This document shows, piece after piece, positions 26,179 to 34,041 of a DNA stretch of 64,000 bases; within the stretch, counting starts at the first letter, position 1, and every line of letters starts with the position of its first letter. The position numbers and the translations under genes were made by a program. The notes beneath the pieces are model-generated. The model saw nothing but the letters and a program-made list of their open reading frames with translations, was not told where the DNA came from and made no database searches. The stretch spans positions 410,380 to 474,379 of the forward strand of contig QQVN01000005.1 in assembly GCA_003352285.1 (NCBI GenBank), given 5' to 3'. This DNA is from Thermoproteota archaeon (lineage in GTDB: Archaea; Thermoproteota; Nitrososphaeria; Nitrososphaerales; Nitrosopumilaceae).

Positions 26179-26346
26179 ATGACTAAAGGCACAACTTCAA
26201 TGGGTGGTTTTACCAAAAAGAAAGTACACATCAGATGTAGAAGATGTGGAAAGAACTCTTTTCATAAAAGACACCACACCTGTGCAAGTTGCGGTTTTCC
26301 TGCAGCAAAGATTCGAAAGTACTCTTGGATCAAATGGTATACCTAA
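26179..26346 (+). CDS. rpl37e: Ribosomal protein L37e
   Basis: Found by hand: 55 residues from ATG at 26179 to TAA at 26344-26346. The zinc-binding CRRCG and CASCG pairs, Lys/Arg-rich stretches and the start TKGTTSMG are the L37e signature. The stop is directly followed by the ATG of the coiled-coil gene, with no gap. It is part of the LSm-L37e-coiled-coil-rpiA run. Confidence 0.93.
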   Translation: MTKGTTSMGGFTKKKVHIRCRRCGKNSFHKRHHTCASCGFPAAKIRKYSWIKWYT

Positions 26347-27285
26347 ATGCAAGAAATTGCGCTTTTTTTAACATCAATTGCTGGTGTAGCCACAGCTGCT
26401 GCTGTTAAAAAATTCCCAAAGTCAAAACAAGAACTTGTATCACTTGGGGCAAGCCCACAGATTCAAAATCAAATTAATTCACTTAGAATGGAAAAGGAGA
26501 TTCTCACAAAGACAATCTCAAGATTATATCAATCCGATGCTGGACTAACAAAGATTCAGCGGGACAAATTACTATTAAAGTATCAACACCAACTTGGAAT
26601 AATTCTTGCAAGAATTGAAAAGCTTGAAGCTGCAAGTAAGCATCCAGACATGGGACCTGTTGGAGATGGCCTCATTACTCTGATGGATCAAAAGCTATCA
26701 CAACTAGACCAAAGACTCTATGAGCTATCCTCAAAGATTGCAGTTGCAAATGTTTCAGTTCCTCAAATAAAGAAACCACAGGAAGAAGAATTAGAGATAA
26801 AACAAAAACAGGAAACAAAACAAAAAGAGCCAACAGTTACAATACCACCAAAACCAGAACCAATAATCATCCCACAGATAGAATTACCATCTTATGCTCC
26901 AAGAAGGAGAGTAGAATTTACAACACTTACAGAGATTCCAAACAGACCAATAGAGTTCCCATTATTTGAGAAAAAGCAAATCGAGCCAAAGCCTGAGGTA
27001 GTAAAAGAGATTCCAAAGCCTCAAGAACAAAAACCAGAACCTGTGCAAACTACACTGCAAGAGATTACACCAACAATTACTCCGCAAACTACACCGTCAT
27101 TACCACAACCAAAGCCTGAGATTGAATCTCCAAAGGCAGAAGAGCTTCCAGAGCCAAAACCCAAACCAAAATTAAACTTACCAGCAGAAGATGAATCAGA
27201 AGAAGATGACACTGATGATCTTGAGAAAATTAAAGGAGAGATTATGAAGACACTCTCCAAACTTGAACAAGCAGAGGTAGAATAG
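26347..27285 (+). CDS. Coiled-coil, proline-rich protein, unknown function
   Basis: A 312-residue protein. A short hydrophobic start (about 3-20) could insert in the membrane. Residues ~35-130 are helical coiled coil with many Gln, Leu and Lys. Residues ~135-270 are a low-complexity Pro/Glu/Lys linker with repeated KPEP-like groups. The tail is acidic, then a short helix with LEQAEVE. I do not recognise a family. Its placement, abutting L37e and rpiA without gaps, indicates one operon, so it may be expressed with translation genes. Confidence 0.7.
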   Translation: MQEIALFLTSIAGVATAAAVKKFPKSKQELVSLGASPQIQNQINSLRMEKEILTKTISRLYQSDAGLTKIQRDKLLLKYQHQLGIILARIEKLEAASKHPDMGPVGDGLITLMDQKLSQLDQRLYELSSKIAVANVSVPQIKKPQEEELEIKQKQETKQKEPTVTIPPKPEPIIIPQIELPSYAPRRRVEFTTLTEIPNRPIEFPLFEKKQIEPKPEVVKEIPKPQEQKPEPVQTTLQEITPTITPQTTPSLPQPKPEIESPKAEELPEPKPKPKLNLPAEDESEEDDTDDLEKIKGEIMKTLSKLEQAEVE

Positions 27286-27963
27286 TTGTCATTTGATGGT
27301 GCCATCAAGGCATTATCAACAGATGCTCTGAAATATGTCAAAGATGGAAATGTTATAGGGTTAGGCAGTGGGAGAGCAGCGACTGCATTTGTAAAATCAT
27401 TATCAGCATATACAAAAGCAAAAAACATTTCAGTACAGGGAGTTCCAACCTCGCTTCAAATCAAATTGATTGCAGAAGAAGGAGGAATTCCATTACTTGA
27501 AGCAGACCAAGTGGACAAAATTGATGTAGTATTTGATGGTGCAGACCAGATTGATTCACAAAAATATTTGATTAAAGGCGGAGGCGGCGCACTGTTAAGA
27601 GAGAACATTTTGATCAGTGCTGCAAGAAAAGTTGTAATCATGGCAGACAGTTCAAAGTTTGTGAAAAATTTTAACAGAAAAATTCCAATAGAGGTTCATC
27701 CACTTGCAAGAAATATTGTTACAAGTACTTTAAAAAAAATTGGAGGCAAGCCTGAGATTCGTTCATTAGACAGAGATTATCCGTTTATCACAGAAAATGG
27801 AAACATCATAATTGATTGTGATTTTGGAACCATAAAAAACCCAAAGAGTCTTGCACAAAAAATTATTGGAATTGCAGGAGTCATGGAAGTTGGCATCTTT
27901 ACAAGAAAGCCAGATGTAATTTACAAAGCAAAGTCTGGTGGAAAATTTGAAGAGATTACTTAA
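27286..27963 (+). CDS. rpiA: Ribose-5-phosphate isomerase A
   Basis: Interconverts ribose-5-phosphate and ribulose-5-phosphate. Signature groups: GLGSGRAATAFV (23-34), GVPTSLQ, DVVFDGADQID (85-95) with the active Asp, and KGGGGALLRE (98-107). At 225 residues, the usual length. TTG start at 27286, directly after the stop of the preceding gene. The last gene of the LSm operon. Confidence 0.94.
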   Translation: MSFDGAIKALSTDALKYVKDGNVIGLGSGRAATAFVKSLSAYTKAKNISVQGVPTSLQIKLIAEEGGIPLLEADQVDKIDVVFDGADQIDSQKYLIKGGGGALLRENILISAARKVVIMADSSKFVKNFNRKIPIEVHPLARNIVTSTLKKIGGKPEIRSLDRDYPFITENGNIIIDCDFGTIKNPKSLAQKIIGIAGVMEVGIFTRKPDVIYKAKSGGKFEEIT

Positions 27964-27968
27964 GGATA

Positions 27969-28484
27969 CTATTGTGAGATATCAAGTGGTCTTGAAATAA
28001 GCCACATTCTTTTGCACAAATCATACATGGTCTTTATCATTCCAGTAGAATTTGTATATAGTAAAGTGTCACCCGAGTCATCCAAATCAAGGGATTGACT
28101 TAGCTCACCGGAAATAGCAAGTTGTGATGACTTTTCTACAATTATTCTTCCTGAAGAAGGCAGAGGGCCAGTTCTAGTCTCAGTTGCTTGCAGCCTTCTT
28201 GTTAAGGAGAGAAAATGATTGCTTTTTGAATCGGTGAGAAGTTTAACAGGAATCCCCCTTTCCTTGCATTGAGATATCTTCTCAGGAATGGGTGTATAGT
28301 ACATTCGCAAAACATCCTCGATCGTCGTTACCATAAAGATCGGATTTTTTGAACTATCAAGCAGATCTCCTATTTTTGAATAAGAGTTTGTTCTTCCTTG
28401 AATCATAGAATATGATGATTCAGGATCATCCGATAGTTTGTAATCAAATGATTTATCAATATTATCTTCTGTCCAATGCCCCAA
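27969..28484 (-). CDS. TrmB-like C-terminal (phospholipase D-like) domain protein
   Basis: A 171-residue protein. IFMVTTIEDVLRMYYT near residue 50, IPVKLLTDS near 78, and VEKSSQLAISGE near 118 resemble the effector part of TrmB-type regulators, which has a phospholipase D-like fold. The N-terminal winged helix is absent; the first 45 residues are a charged, poorly defined stretch. It may be a partner or decoy of a full regulator. The assignment rests on fold pattern only. Five bases separate it from convergent rpiA. Confidence 0.55.
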   Translation of the reverse strand: MGHWTEDNIDKSFDYKLSDDPESSYSMIQGRTNSYSKIGDLLDSSKNPIFMVTTIEDVLRMYYTPIPEKISQCKERGIPVKLLTDSKSNHFLSLTRRLQATETRTGPLPSSGRIIVEKSSQLAISGELSQSLDLDDSGDTLLYTNSTGMIKTMYDLCKRMWLISRPLDISQ

Positions 28485-28588
28485 TGCATTGTAATATCAA
28501 AAAATTGCATTAAGTAGAGAGGAATTTTTCATACATTATGAAGCCCGTAATGGCATAAAACAGGAAAAATTAACCCCATTTTGGACAG

Positions 28589-28972
28589 TTATTTATCAAA
28601 TTGGATTATTTCAAAAATCTTTTGCATTATGGTTGCTTCATCTGCATTTTTCTCAAAGGATACCAACAGTAAAAGACTAGAGTCAATTGGTATAGTTGCC
28701 CTTTTGACATTTTCATATGATGTGATGGAGTATTCGGGTTTTCCAAGATCTCCCTCTGCATCCATACGCGTGGCATGTCTAATTGATGATTTCATTACTG
28801 AAAACTGTAATCCAGAATCAGACAAGAGAGGGGAGACACCATCTGCATATTTTGCATCCAATAGTTGTCCATGAGTTGTACATATTCCAACAAATCTAAT
28901 TGAATCAGAGCACTCAAAGATCAAATCAAAATCTAAATCATGAATCACTTGTTTTTTTGTCTCCTGCGTCAT
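28589..28972 (-). CDS. Roadblock/profilin-like small protein, copy 1
   Basis: A 127-residue soluble protein. The pattern of IRFVGICTTHGQLLDAKY near residues 25-42, then a helix, then a strand pair LLLLVSFEK suggests a roadblock/longin-like alpha-beta fold, as in the DUF6659-type proteins of thaumarchaea that I recall. The protein at 30907-31275 shares the same layout (VRFAGVINDRGNMVAG and a late hydrophobic strand pair), so they are probable paralogues. Such proteins often scaffold small GTPases or sensory proteins; this is inference. Confidence 0.6.
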   Translation of the reverse strand: MTQETKKQVIHDLDFDLIFECSDSIRFVGICTTHGQLLDAKYADGVSPLLSDSGLQFSVMKSSIRHATRMDAEGDLGKPEYSITSYENVKRATIPIDSSLLLLVSFEKNADEATIMQKIFEIIQFDK

Positions 28973-29118
28973 AACTCATTATAGTTAGTTTGCTAATTTA
29001 AGGAATTGCTTCAAAAATTGGAAAACATTACCACTAGAAAAAATATATTTAAAAAAAATTTTCTATATATTGGTACAACATTCGAAGTATTATTATAAAA
29101 AAATAAAATGAAAAAAAA

Positions 29119-29898
29119 TTAGTTGCTTCCGATAATGAATACAACAGTTGCAGTTGTAGATACATCTTGATCGGAAGAGAACACAGGTGTTGGTGCAGAC
29201 TTCATTGCCATTCCTTCAGCCATGTCAAATGCTGCATACATTGGCATTGGTGCAGGGATACCAAATTCAGAGAGACTAACAAACTTTACACCAATGATGT
29301 GGTGCTCAAGTGGTGAAAGTGCTTTTTCTGCCTTTGATTTTGCATTTAGAACTGCTTTTGCCAAAAGATCATCTTTTACTTGTAGATGTTTTGCAGGAGA
29401 CAAAGTAAAGTATACGCTATCAACTCTGTTGACACCGGATGAGACAGCACTATCAATGATATCTGCTGCTAATCCAAGTTTGTTTGTATCAACATTTAGT
29501 ATGTTTGATACTTTGTAGCCTACCAACTCTTGCTTGTAATGACCTGTAAGCTTTTCTTGATAGCTTTCATAGACAGGATAAATGTTCAAAGATGATGTAC
29601 TAATTTCATCTTCTGAGATTCCTGCAGATTTGATTGCAGAAACAACAGTATTCATCAATGAAGAATTTGCTTCAAGGGCTTCTTTGGCAGTTTTTTCTTG
29701 AGTCTCTACTCCAAATGATAGGTGAAGTAGATCAGGCTCTACCTGTGTTGCTGCAGTACCAGTAACTGAGATTGTCTTTTCACGTGAAGGAAAAGGAGTA
29801 ACCTCCTGTGCACTAGCTTCTGTTGGATATACAACGCTTAGTGTAACAGCTATTACAAGTACCGCAGTTATTGTTGCGATGAGTTGTTTGCTTTTCAT
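29119..29898 (-). CDS. Exported SIMPL-domain protein (DUF541)
   Basis: A 259-residue protein with a signal peptide (about 1-29, Ala-Ser-Ala site) and a SIMPL domain from ~42: ISVTGTAATQVEPDLLHLSFGVETQEKTAKEAL at 42-74, GISEDEISTSSLNIYPVYE near 115-134, and repeats of helix and strand. Family members are exported or membrane-bound proteins linked to stress or signalling, with poorly known mechanism. It is divergent from the membrane-bound winged-helix regulator gene, with a perfect inverted repeat between them. Confidence 0.86.
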   Translation of the reverse strand: MKSKQLIATITAVLVIAVTLSVVYPTEASAQEVTPFPSREKTISVTGTAATQVEPDLLHLSFGVETQEKTAKEALEANSSLMNTVVSAIKSAGISEDEISTSSLNIYPVYESYQEKLTGHYKQELVGYKVSNILNVDTNKLGLAADIIDSAVSSGVNRVDSVYFTLSPAKHLQVKDDLLAKAVLNAKSKAEKALSPLEHHIIGVKFVSLSEFGIPAPMPMYAAFDMAEGMAMKSAPTPVFSSDQDVSTTATVVFIIGSN

Positions 29899-29929
29899 CG
29901 AATAAGAATAGTTAGTTTTGAAGATAAGG

Positions 29930-29955
29930 TTTGATTAAAGTTCGATTTAATCAAA
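29930..29955. promoter_or_regulatory. Perfect inverted repeat between divergent promoters
   Basis: TTTGATTAAA and TTTAATCAAA are exact complements, 10 bases each, with a 6-base GTTCGA spacer. On one side lies a CTTATCTTC-like TATA stretch for the SIMPL gene (minus), on the other CCTTAATAAG at 29958-29967, about 25 bases before the plus-strand regulator. Its place between two divergent promoters makes it the likely operator of the regulator gene. Confidence 0.62.
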
Positions 29956-29991
29956 ATCCTTAATAAGACATCGGGGTTTTCCACTGGTTTA

Positions 29992-30711
29992 ATGGCCTCA
30001 GAAGTAAAAGACGAAACAATGTCTATTTCAGACAAAGTAGAGATTCTCACAACAGAGGATGAAAAGATAAAGGCCATAGGCGAGATACTAAGTTCTGATC
30101 CCAGCAGACAAATTCTCAAACTTCTCTTCAATGATTCGTTAACTGCAAATCAGCTAGCACAGAAGACAGGCTCCTCCTTACCGCTAACAATCTATCACCT
30201 TAAAAAAATGCAAGAGGCAGGTGTTGTAAAGATTACAAATGTTGGTAAAAACACAAAGTCCCATGACATGAAATTTTACACAATTGACAAGCTTGCAATA
30301 GTGATTTTGCCAACAGAAATGAAGGATCCCGCAAAGAAGAGCAAGTCATTGTTTAACTCATTTAATAGAATTCATAGGTTAGCTACTTTGGGTGCTGCCT
30401 GTGTTGCAGCATGGTTCTCATCGCAGTTCATTCAGACCACAAAGACTGTTTCTGTAGATACAATTTCAGATGAAACCATGCAGTTTTCTGCACCTGAGAT
30501 GGCTCAAAGAGGCATGGAAGAGACTGCAATTGCAGGATCTGAGATGGCAATTGAGAGCACCGAGATGGCAAGTGCTAAAATGGCACCAGCAGCTCCTGCA
30601 CCACCAACAACAGGCGAGCCGGTAATCGATATCTTCTGGTCCGTAATTGTTGTGTTATCCATTGTAATTATCGGATTGACAATTGAGATCGGAATAAAAA
30701 GTAGAAAATAA
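29992..30711 (+). CDS. Winged-helix regulator with C-terminal membrane segments
   Basis: A 239-residue protein. Residues ~20-105 form an ArsR-type winged helix: LSSDPSRQILKLLF, then ANQLAQKTGSSLPLTIYHLKK as the recognition region. About 130-150 is a weak hydrophobic segment. The middle has a Met/Ala/Glu-rich low-complexity linker, and residues ~208-233 are a clear membrane helix. A DNA-binding domain tied to the membrane suggests that it senses an envelope signal. The divergent SIMPL gene and the dyad at 29930-29955 are its likely targets. Confidence 0.8.
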   Translation: MASEVKDETMSISDKVEILTTEDEKIKAIGEILSSDPSRQILKLLFNDSLTANQLAQKTGSSLPLTIYHLKKMQEAGVVKITNVGKNTKSHDMKFYTIDKLAIVILPTEMKDPAKKSKSLFNSFNRIHRLATLGAACVAAWFSSQFIQTTKTVSVDTISDETMQFSAPEMAQRGMEETAIAGSEMAIESTEMASAKMAPAAPAPPTTGEPVIDIFWSVIVVLSIVIIGLTIEIGIKSRK

Positions 30712-30790
30712 TGTTTCCAGTTTTTGGTATCTGTTGTGAAATTTAGTTAATTCATCTCTGTTTTATCCCAGTAATTTGCTTACGGAAAGA

Positions 30791-30850
30791 ATGGCAGCAA
30801 AGAAAAAAGCAGCAGCAACTAAGAAAAAGGCAGCAGCAAAGAAAAAATAA
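30791..30850 (+). CDS. 19-residue Lys/Ala-rich peptide
   Basis: Found by hand. ATG at 30791 gives a 19-residue peptide made almost only of Lys and Ala in KKKAAA blocks, ending in TAA. A GTTTTATCC TATA-like stretch at about 30760-30768 places a leaderless start close to the ATG. A terminator-like hairpin and T tract follow directly. Such a composition resembles the tails of histone H1-like and other nucleic-acid-binding proteins, so it might condense DNA or bind RNA. It is very short, so it needs direct proof of translation. Confidence 0.5.
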   Translation: MAAKKKAAATKKKAAAKKK

Positions 30851-30852
30851 AC

Positions 30853-30888
30853 GAGATCATAAAACTTAGATCTCAGTTTTCCTTTTTT
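30853..30888 (+). terminator. Terminator-like hairpin with T tract
   Basis: GAGATC at 30853-30858 pairs with GATCTC at 30869-30874, loop of 10 bases, then AGTTTTCCTTTTTT. It lies three bases after the stop of the 19-residue Lys/Ala peptide. In archaea the T-rich run itself is the main stop signal; the hairpin may also stabilise the transcript end. The opposite strand reads into a gene ending at 30907. Confidence 0.6.
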
Positions 30889-30906
30889 CAATAATTATTT
30901 TTCAAT

Positions 30907-31275
30907 TTACAATCCAAATAATTTTCCACATAATCCGGTAATCTCAGAAACACTGCTATCAGGCTCTGCTGAGATGATTATGAGGTGCTCACCCATTGGG
31001 ATGCTGATCATGAGAACCTTTTCTCTTTTTGAGGCAATAAAGGAAATCGAACCGAGAATGTCATCATCCTCTTTTCTCATGGAATGCTCTAAAACCAATT
31101 CGTTAAATCGCATCTTTCTTCTGGCATCAGTATCATACAGCTTTATTCCAGTCTTGATATCACCTGCCACCATATTTCCACGATCATTTATGACTCCTGC
31201 AAATCTTACTTTTGGATGCTCAACAAGCTTATCACACGCATCATCTAATTTTTTTACTTCTTCGGCAGACAGCAC
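30907..31275 (-). CDS. Roadblock/profilin-like small protein, copy 2
   Basis: A 122-residue soluble protein, paralogue of 28589-28972. VRFAGVINDRGNMVAGDIK near residue 23 aligns with the matching segment of the other, followed by a basic helix (RRKMRFNEL) and hydrophobic strands VLMISIPMGEHLIIIS. No Cys or membrane segments. The fold is likely an alpha-beta scaffold of the roadblock kind. A helix near the start (LSAEEVKKLDDACDKL) is an addition relative to the first copy. Partners unknown. Confidence 0.65.
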   Translation of the reverse strand: MLSAEEVKKLDDACDKLVEHPKVRFAGVINDRGNMVAGDIKTGIKLYDTDARRKMRFNELVLEHSMRKEDDDILGSISFIASKREKVLMISIPMGEHLIIISAEPDSSVSEITGLCGKLFGL

Positions 31276-31341
31276 AATATTAGAAAATTCGTTTTAAGAT
31301 TAAAGTATTTTTCAAAATATCAGAAAAAAGAATTAGTTAAT

Positions 31342-31437
31342 TTATTCTGATGCGTCTTCCATGCAATCTGATGAGCAATAATTTTCATCGTAACCCAAGT
31401 CATACTTTTGTCCACAAAACTGGCATGTTTTTTGCAT
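31342..31437 (-). CDS. Tiny zinc-finger protein, 31 residues
   Basis: Found by hand; ATG at 31437, TAA at 31342-31344. It has CQFC near the start and CSSDC near residues 22-26, the two ligand pairs of a treble-clef zinc knuckle with a 13-residue loop. Similar in plan to the 32-residue gene at 62188-62286. No promoter evidence was found beyond an AT-rich upstream region, which is also the upstream region of the divergent gene at 31553. Confidence 0.6.
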   Translation of the reverse strand: MQKTCQFCGQKYDLGYDENYCSSDCMEDASE

Positions 31438-31552
31438 TTTATTTTTAAAAAAATTTTCAAATAATTAAGCAAAATCTTCCAAAAATGGAAATTGCTTCCT
31501 AGAAAAATGAATTATCCAGAAGATACTTAACCAGAAAGAAAAAACCTCCATC

Positions 31553-31864
31553 ATGGCACAATTAAAGCTCAAAGGTTCTGGCGGTTATGTCATAGCTGAT
31601 GTAACTGAGATTCAGGCAAAGAAGGCAGATCTAGGCGTGGGTGAGCTATTTTTGGCACCACTTGGAAGAATAGAAGAGAGTAAAATTTCAAAATATTTTT
31701 GCAAGAACTGTGATGCAGAATTTGATAATGCACCAAAAATAGAATTTGAGAATCCTAATGAGACCGTTGCAGAAGGAATGATTCTAAAAGAAAGAGGTCA
31801 CTATGCATGTGAAAAATGCAATGGTGTTATTGGCGAGTATAGAGAGTTTTCAAAGACGCAATGA
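31553..31864 (+). CDS. Zinc-ribbon protein, paralogue of 51325
   Basis: A 103-residue protein: KLKGSGGYVIADV at 4-16, FLAPLGRIEESKISKYFCKNCD at 33-54, FENPNETVAEGMILKERGHYACEKC at 64-88. Two Cys pairs, at about 50-53 and 85-88, should bind zinc. The N-terminal ~100 residues of the protein at 51325 have the same order of motifs, so the two are paralogues. That copy adds a PRC-barrel-like domain and a second zinc ribbon. An ATACTTAACC-like TATA stretch lies about 26 bases upstream, matching the same element before 51325. Confidence 0.8.
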   Translation: MAQLKLKGSGGYVIADVTEIQAKKADLGVGELFLAPLGRIEESKISKYFCKNCDAEFDNAPKIEFENPNETVAEGMILKERGHYACEKCNGVIGEYREFSKTQ

Positions 31865-31868
31865 AAAG

Positions 31869-33071
31869 CTAGTGGAAAATTTGATTTTGTATTAAAAATT
31901 CCAAAGACTGTGTAAACTCTTCATCAGTGATCAATCCTTGCGACCACCAACCTGCAGAATTTTTAAACCATTTTGGAATTTTAAGTTCATTATCAGATTC
32001 TGTGTTAATGAAATCCTCTTCAATTAAAAAGTCGACACCATTGATGAAACTTTTTTCATCAATCATTCCAGATGACCATGCAGCAGCTCTATCTTTTACC
32101 CACAGTGGGATTACTGTGTTGTCAAACTCATAGTTTTCACTGAACCCATTTATTTTTAAAACTCCGTTTGAGTATGGCTTAACAGTATATGCCACATGCC
32201 AGTTTCCCATCTCATCAATACTTTGCAGAAAATCAACTTGCTCACCATTTAATGTAACATCGAATTTTTCATCCAAAGATGAGACTGGAAATTCAAAATT
32301 TGCATATGTTTCAATTGGATAGCTATTCTGCATTCGCATGGATAATTCTGTTCCTTTATCGTTAAACTCTGCATAAGCATACCAAGCACCAGAATCATAT
32401 CGGAAAAAGAATCTCTCATCATTACGAGTAGTTGATACAGGAATAATTGTATCATCAGCTGGAGCAAAGCAACTATAGTACAAAACTTGAGACGATACAG
32501 ATGAATCAGGATACATGGCAAATTCAGCAATTTCACCCGGCCCAAGATTTGTTATAGGTACAGCATTTTGTCCTACATCTAGAACCACGTTTCCTTTTCC
32601 GTGAATTACAGCAAGCAGTTTTACATCAGAAATTGTTTTTTCACTAGTGTTAATCACTCTCCCTGTTACGTGACCATCATCATGCACGACAAGGGTATTA
32701 TCATAAATTACTTCTAGCCCAGTGGCTTCATTGATACCTACAATGAAATCAATTTCAGCCTCGTTTAGGATAGGATTATCTGTTTTTACCTCAGGGAATT
32801 TGAATTTAAAAGGCAAGTCTTTTGATGGCATGATATTGACATATGGAAAATCCCTTTTGATAATTTCATCTCCATCAAGAATTGTAATAGATATTGTTGG
32901 AATTACGGGATAGGGTTCCCAATTTCTAATAGCTCCGACAACAGTGTAGACTCCATCACTATCAAAATAGCCAACATATTCTTTTTCAGGAATGAATACC
33001 TCTGCATACGCAAATTGCGAAAAAAAGAATATGCCAAATACAAAAACTACAATGATTGAAAGTGTTATCAC
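31869..33071 (-). CDS. Secreted protein with two C-terminal Trp repeats
   Basis: A 400-residue protein with an N-terminal hydrophobic signal (about 1-23). The body is beta-rich, with several Asn-Glu and Tyr-rich stretches that suggest an Ig-like fold in two or three domains. The last ~75 residues contain two copies of a ~35-residue repeat: IPLWVKDRAAAWSSG...F...LI and IPKWFKNSAGWWSQG...EF...LI. The same repeat occurs in pairs in three further proteins of the neighbourhood. The role may be cell-wall (S-layer) attachment or display. Only four bases part its stop from the convergent zinc-ribbon gene. Confidence 0.78.
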   Translation of the reverse strand: MITLSIIVVFVFGIFFFSQFAYAEVFIPEKEYVGYFDSDGVYTVVGAIRNWEPYPVIPTISITILDGDEIIKRDFPYVNIMPSKDLPFKFKFPEVKTDNPILNEAEIDFIVGINEATGLEVIYDNTLVVHDDGHVTGRVINTSEKTISDVKLLAVIHGKGNVVLDVGQNAVPITNLGPGEIAEFAMYPDSSVSSQVLYYSCFAPADDTIIPVSTTRNDERFFFRYDSGAWYAYAEFNDKGTELSMRMQNSYPIETYANFEFPVSSLDEKFDVTLNGEQVDFLQSIDEMGNWHVAYTVKPYSNGVLKINGFSENYEFDNTVIPLWVKDRAAAWSSGMIDEKSFINGVDFLIEEDFINTESDNELKIPKWFKNSAGWWSQGLITDEEFTQSLEFLIQNQIFH

Positions 33072-33082
33072 AGTGTTATTTG

Positions 33083-33589
33083 TTATAACGCGTTAATAAT
33101 ATCTTCCAGTCCGGTTGCAGGCTTATCTAATAATCCAGGCTGATAATCTTCAATTAGTTTATCTACAGAATCTCTATCCTTGACTAGAAATATTTTCTTT
33201 CTATCCTGTAGTGATAGTGATAAAATACCTTCATCAACTAGTTGTGATACATAAAATGATACAGTAGATGGTGCCTTGTTTACTTTATCTACAATTTCAT
33301 TAAATGACAAGCCTTCTTTGTTAATCATTAAGCTGTGAATGATTTTTCTTGTAGTGGTACGTCGGAGATTTTTAATAATCTTTGAATCTGTTTCGGAAAC
33401 TTCTAATGGATAGAATCTAGTCTGTCTTGGTTCACGGACAACTTGGACTAATCCAGATTTTACAAGCTTATCCAAATAGTGACTTAGTACACCGTTTTTT
33501 AGTCCCGTAAAACGCATAATCTCTCTATACTTTATTCCAGGATTTTTTTCAATTACCTGAATCAAATGTGTGGTTCTTTCATTAGTCAT
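33083..33589 (-). CDS. Winged-helix regulator with two DNA-binding domains
   Basis: A 168-residue protein with two winged-helix domains: residues ~6-60 (NPGIKYREIMRFTGLKNGVLSHYLDKL) and ~85-150 (LSFNEIVDKVNKAPSTVSFYVSQL). The frame continues to a GTG at 33601, but the ATG at 33589 overlaps the stop of the preceding gene by eight bases, the usual coupling, so I chose it. It is cotranscribed with the four-segment membrane protein upstream. It is a candidate regulator of the neighbouring secreted-protein genes, including a cupredoxin; that is inference. Confidence 0.85.
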   Translation of the reverse strand: MTNERTTHLIQVIEKNPGIKYREIMRFTGLKNGVLSHYLDKLVKSGLVQVVREPRQTRFYPLEVSETDSKIIKNLRRTTTRKIIHSLMINKEGLSFNEIVDKVNKAPSTVSFYVSQLVDEGILSLSLQDRKKIFLVKDRDSVDKLIEDYQPGLLDKPATGLEDIINAL

Positions 33590-33974
33590 TTCGAAATACA
33601 CCCATAGCCAACAAACCCAAGCTCATTATCATCAAAAGGTGGCCAACCTCTAATAAAGCTAGATCACCCAAGTTATACAAGCTTGGCCATGTTGCATCAA
33701 GCAAAGTAACTATTTCTGCCATAACAAAGGTGGAGAATGCAAAAATTGTTATCAAAAGTCTCTTTGAATGAACTCTGACGTATGCCATGACACTTAGAAT
33801 TGTAAGAAAAGTAGCCAAAGTTATTCCGCCTACATGCAAGAGAATGTGGGCAATATGGAAACCATGAAAGATATGAGGTAAGATTACAGGTGCAGCTAGT
33901 ATTCCTACCACTCCTGCAACCACTATACTAAACAGGGTTGATTTTCTCTCTAAGATCTGACTGGGCCTAAACAA
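33582..33974 (-). CDS. Four-segment membrane protein, unknown function
   Basis: A 130-residue protein with hydrophobic segments at about 16-34, 42-62, 72-93 and 105-126, thus mostly membrane. His residues cluster near the second segment (HIFHGFHIAHILLHVGG), which could bind metal such as copper, or heme; this is not proven. Its stop overlaps the start of the double winged-helix regulator, so it may sense a signal for it. No known family recognised. Confidence 0.72.
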   Translation of the reverse strand: MFRPSQILERKSTLFSIVVAGVVGILAAPVILPHIFHGFHIAHILLHVGGITLATFLTILSVMAYVRVHSKRLLITIFAFSTFVMAEIVTLLDATWPSLYNLGDLALLEVGHLLMIMSLGLLAMGVFRND

Positions 33975-34041
33975 GTAACTACAATGACTCTTCTAGGAAT
34001 TTAAAAAAACTGGTTCAAATATCGAAAAATTGGCTTATTGA

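Noticed and set aside
26347-27428. Low-complexity repeats in the coiled-coil gene and the minus-strand frame over it
   Set aside because: The Pro/Glu/Lys repeats are coding composition of the plus-strand gene; the opposite frame is a Ser/Gly-rich shadow.
29040-29100. GGTACAACATTCGAAG resembling the shared dyad
   Set aside because: An extra two bases split the GGTACATTC core and the partner arm is lacking; AT-rich background makes a chance match likely.
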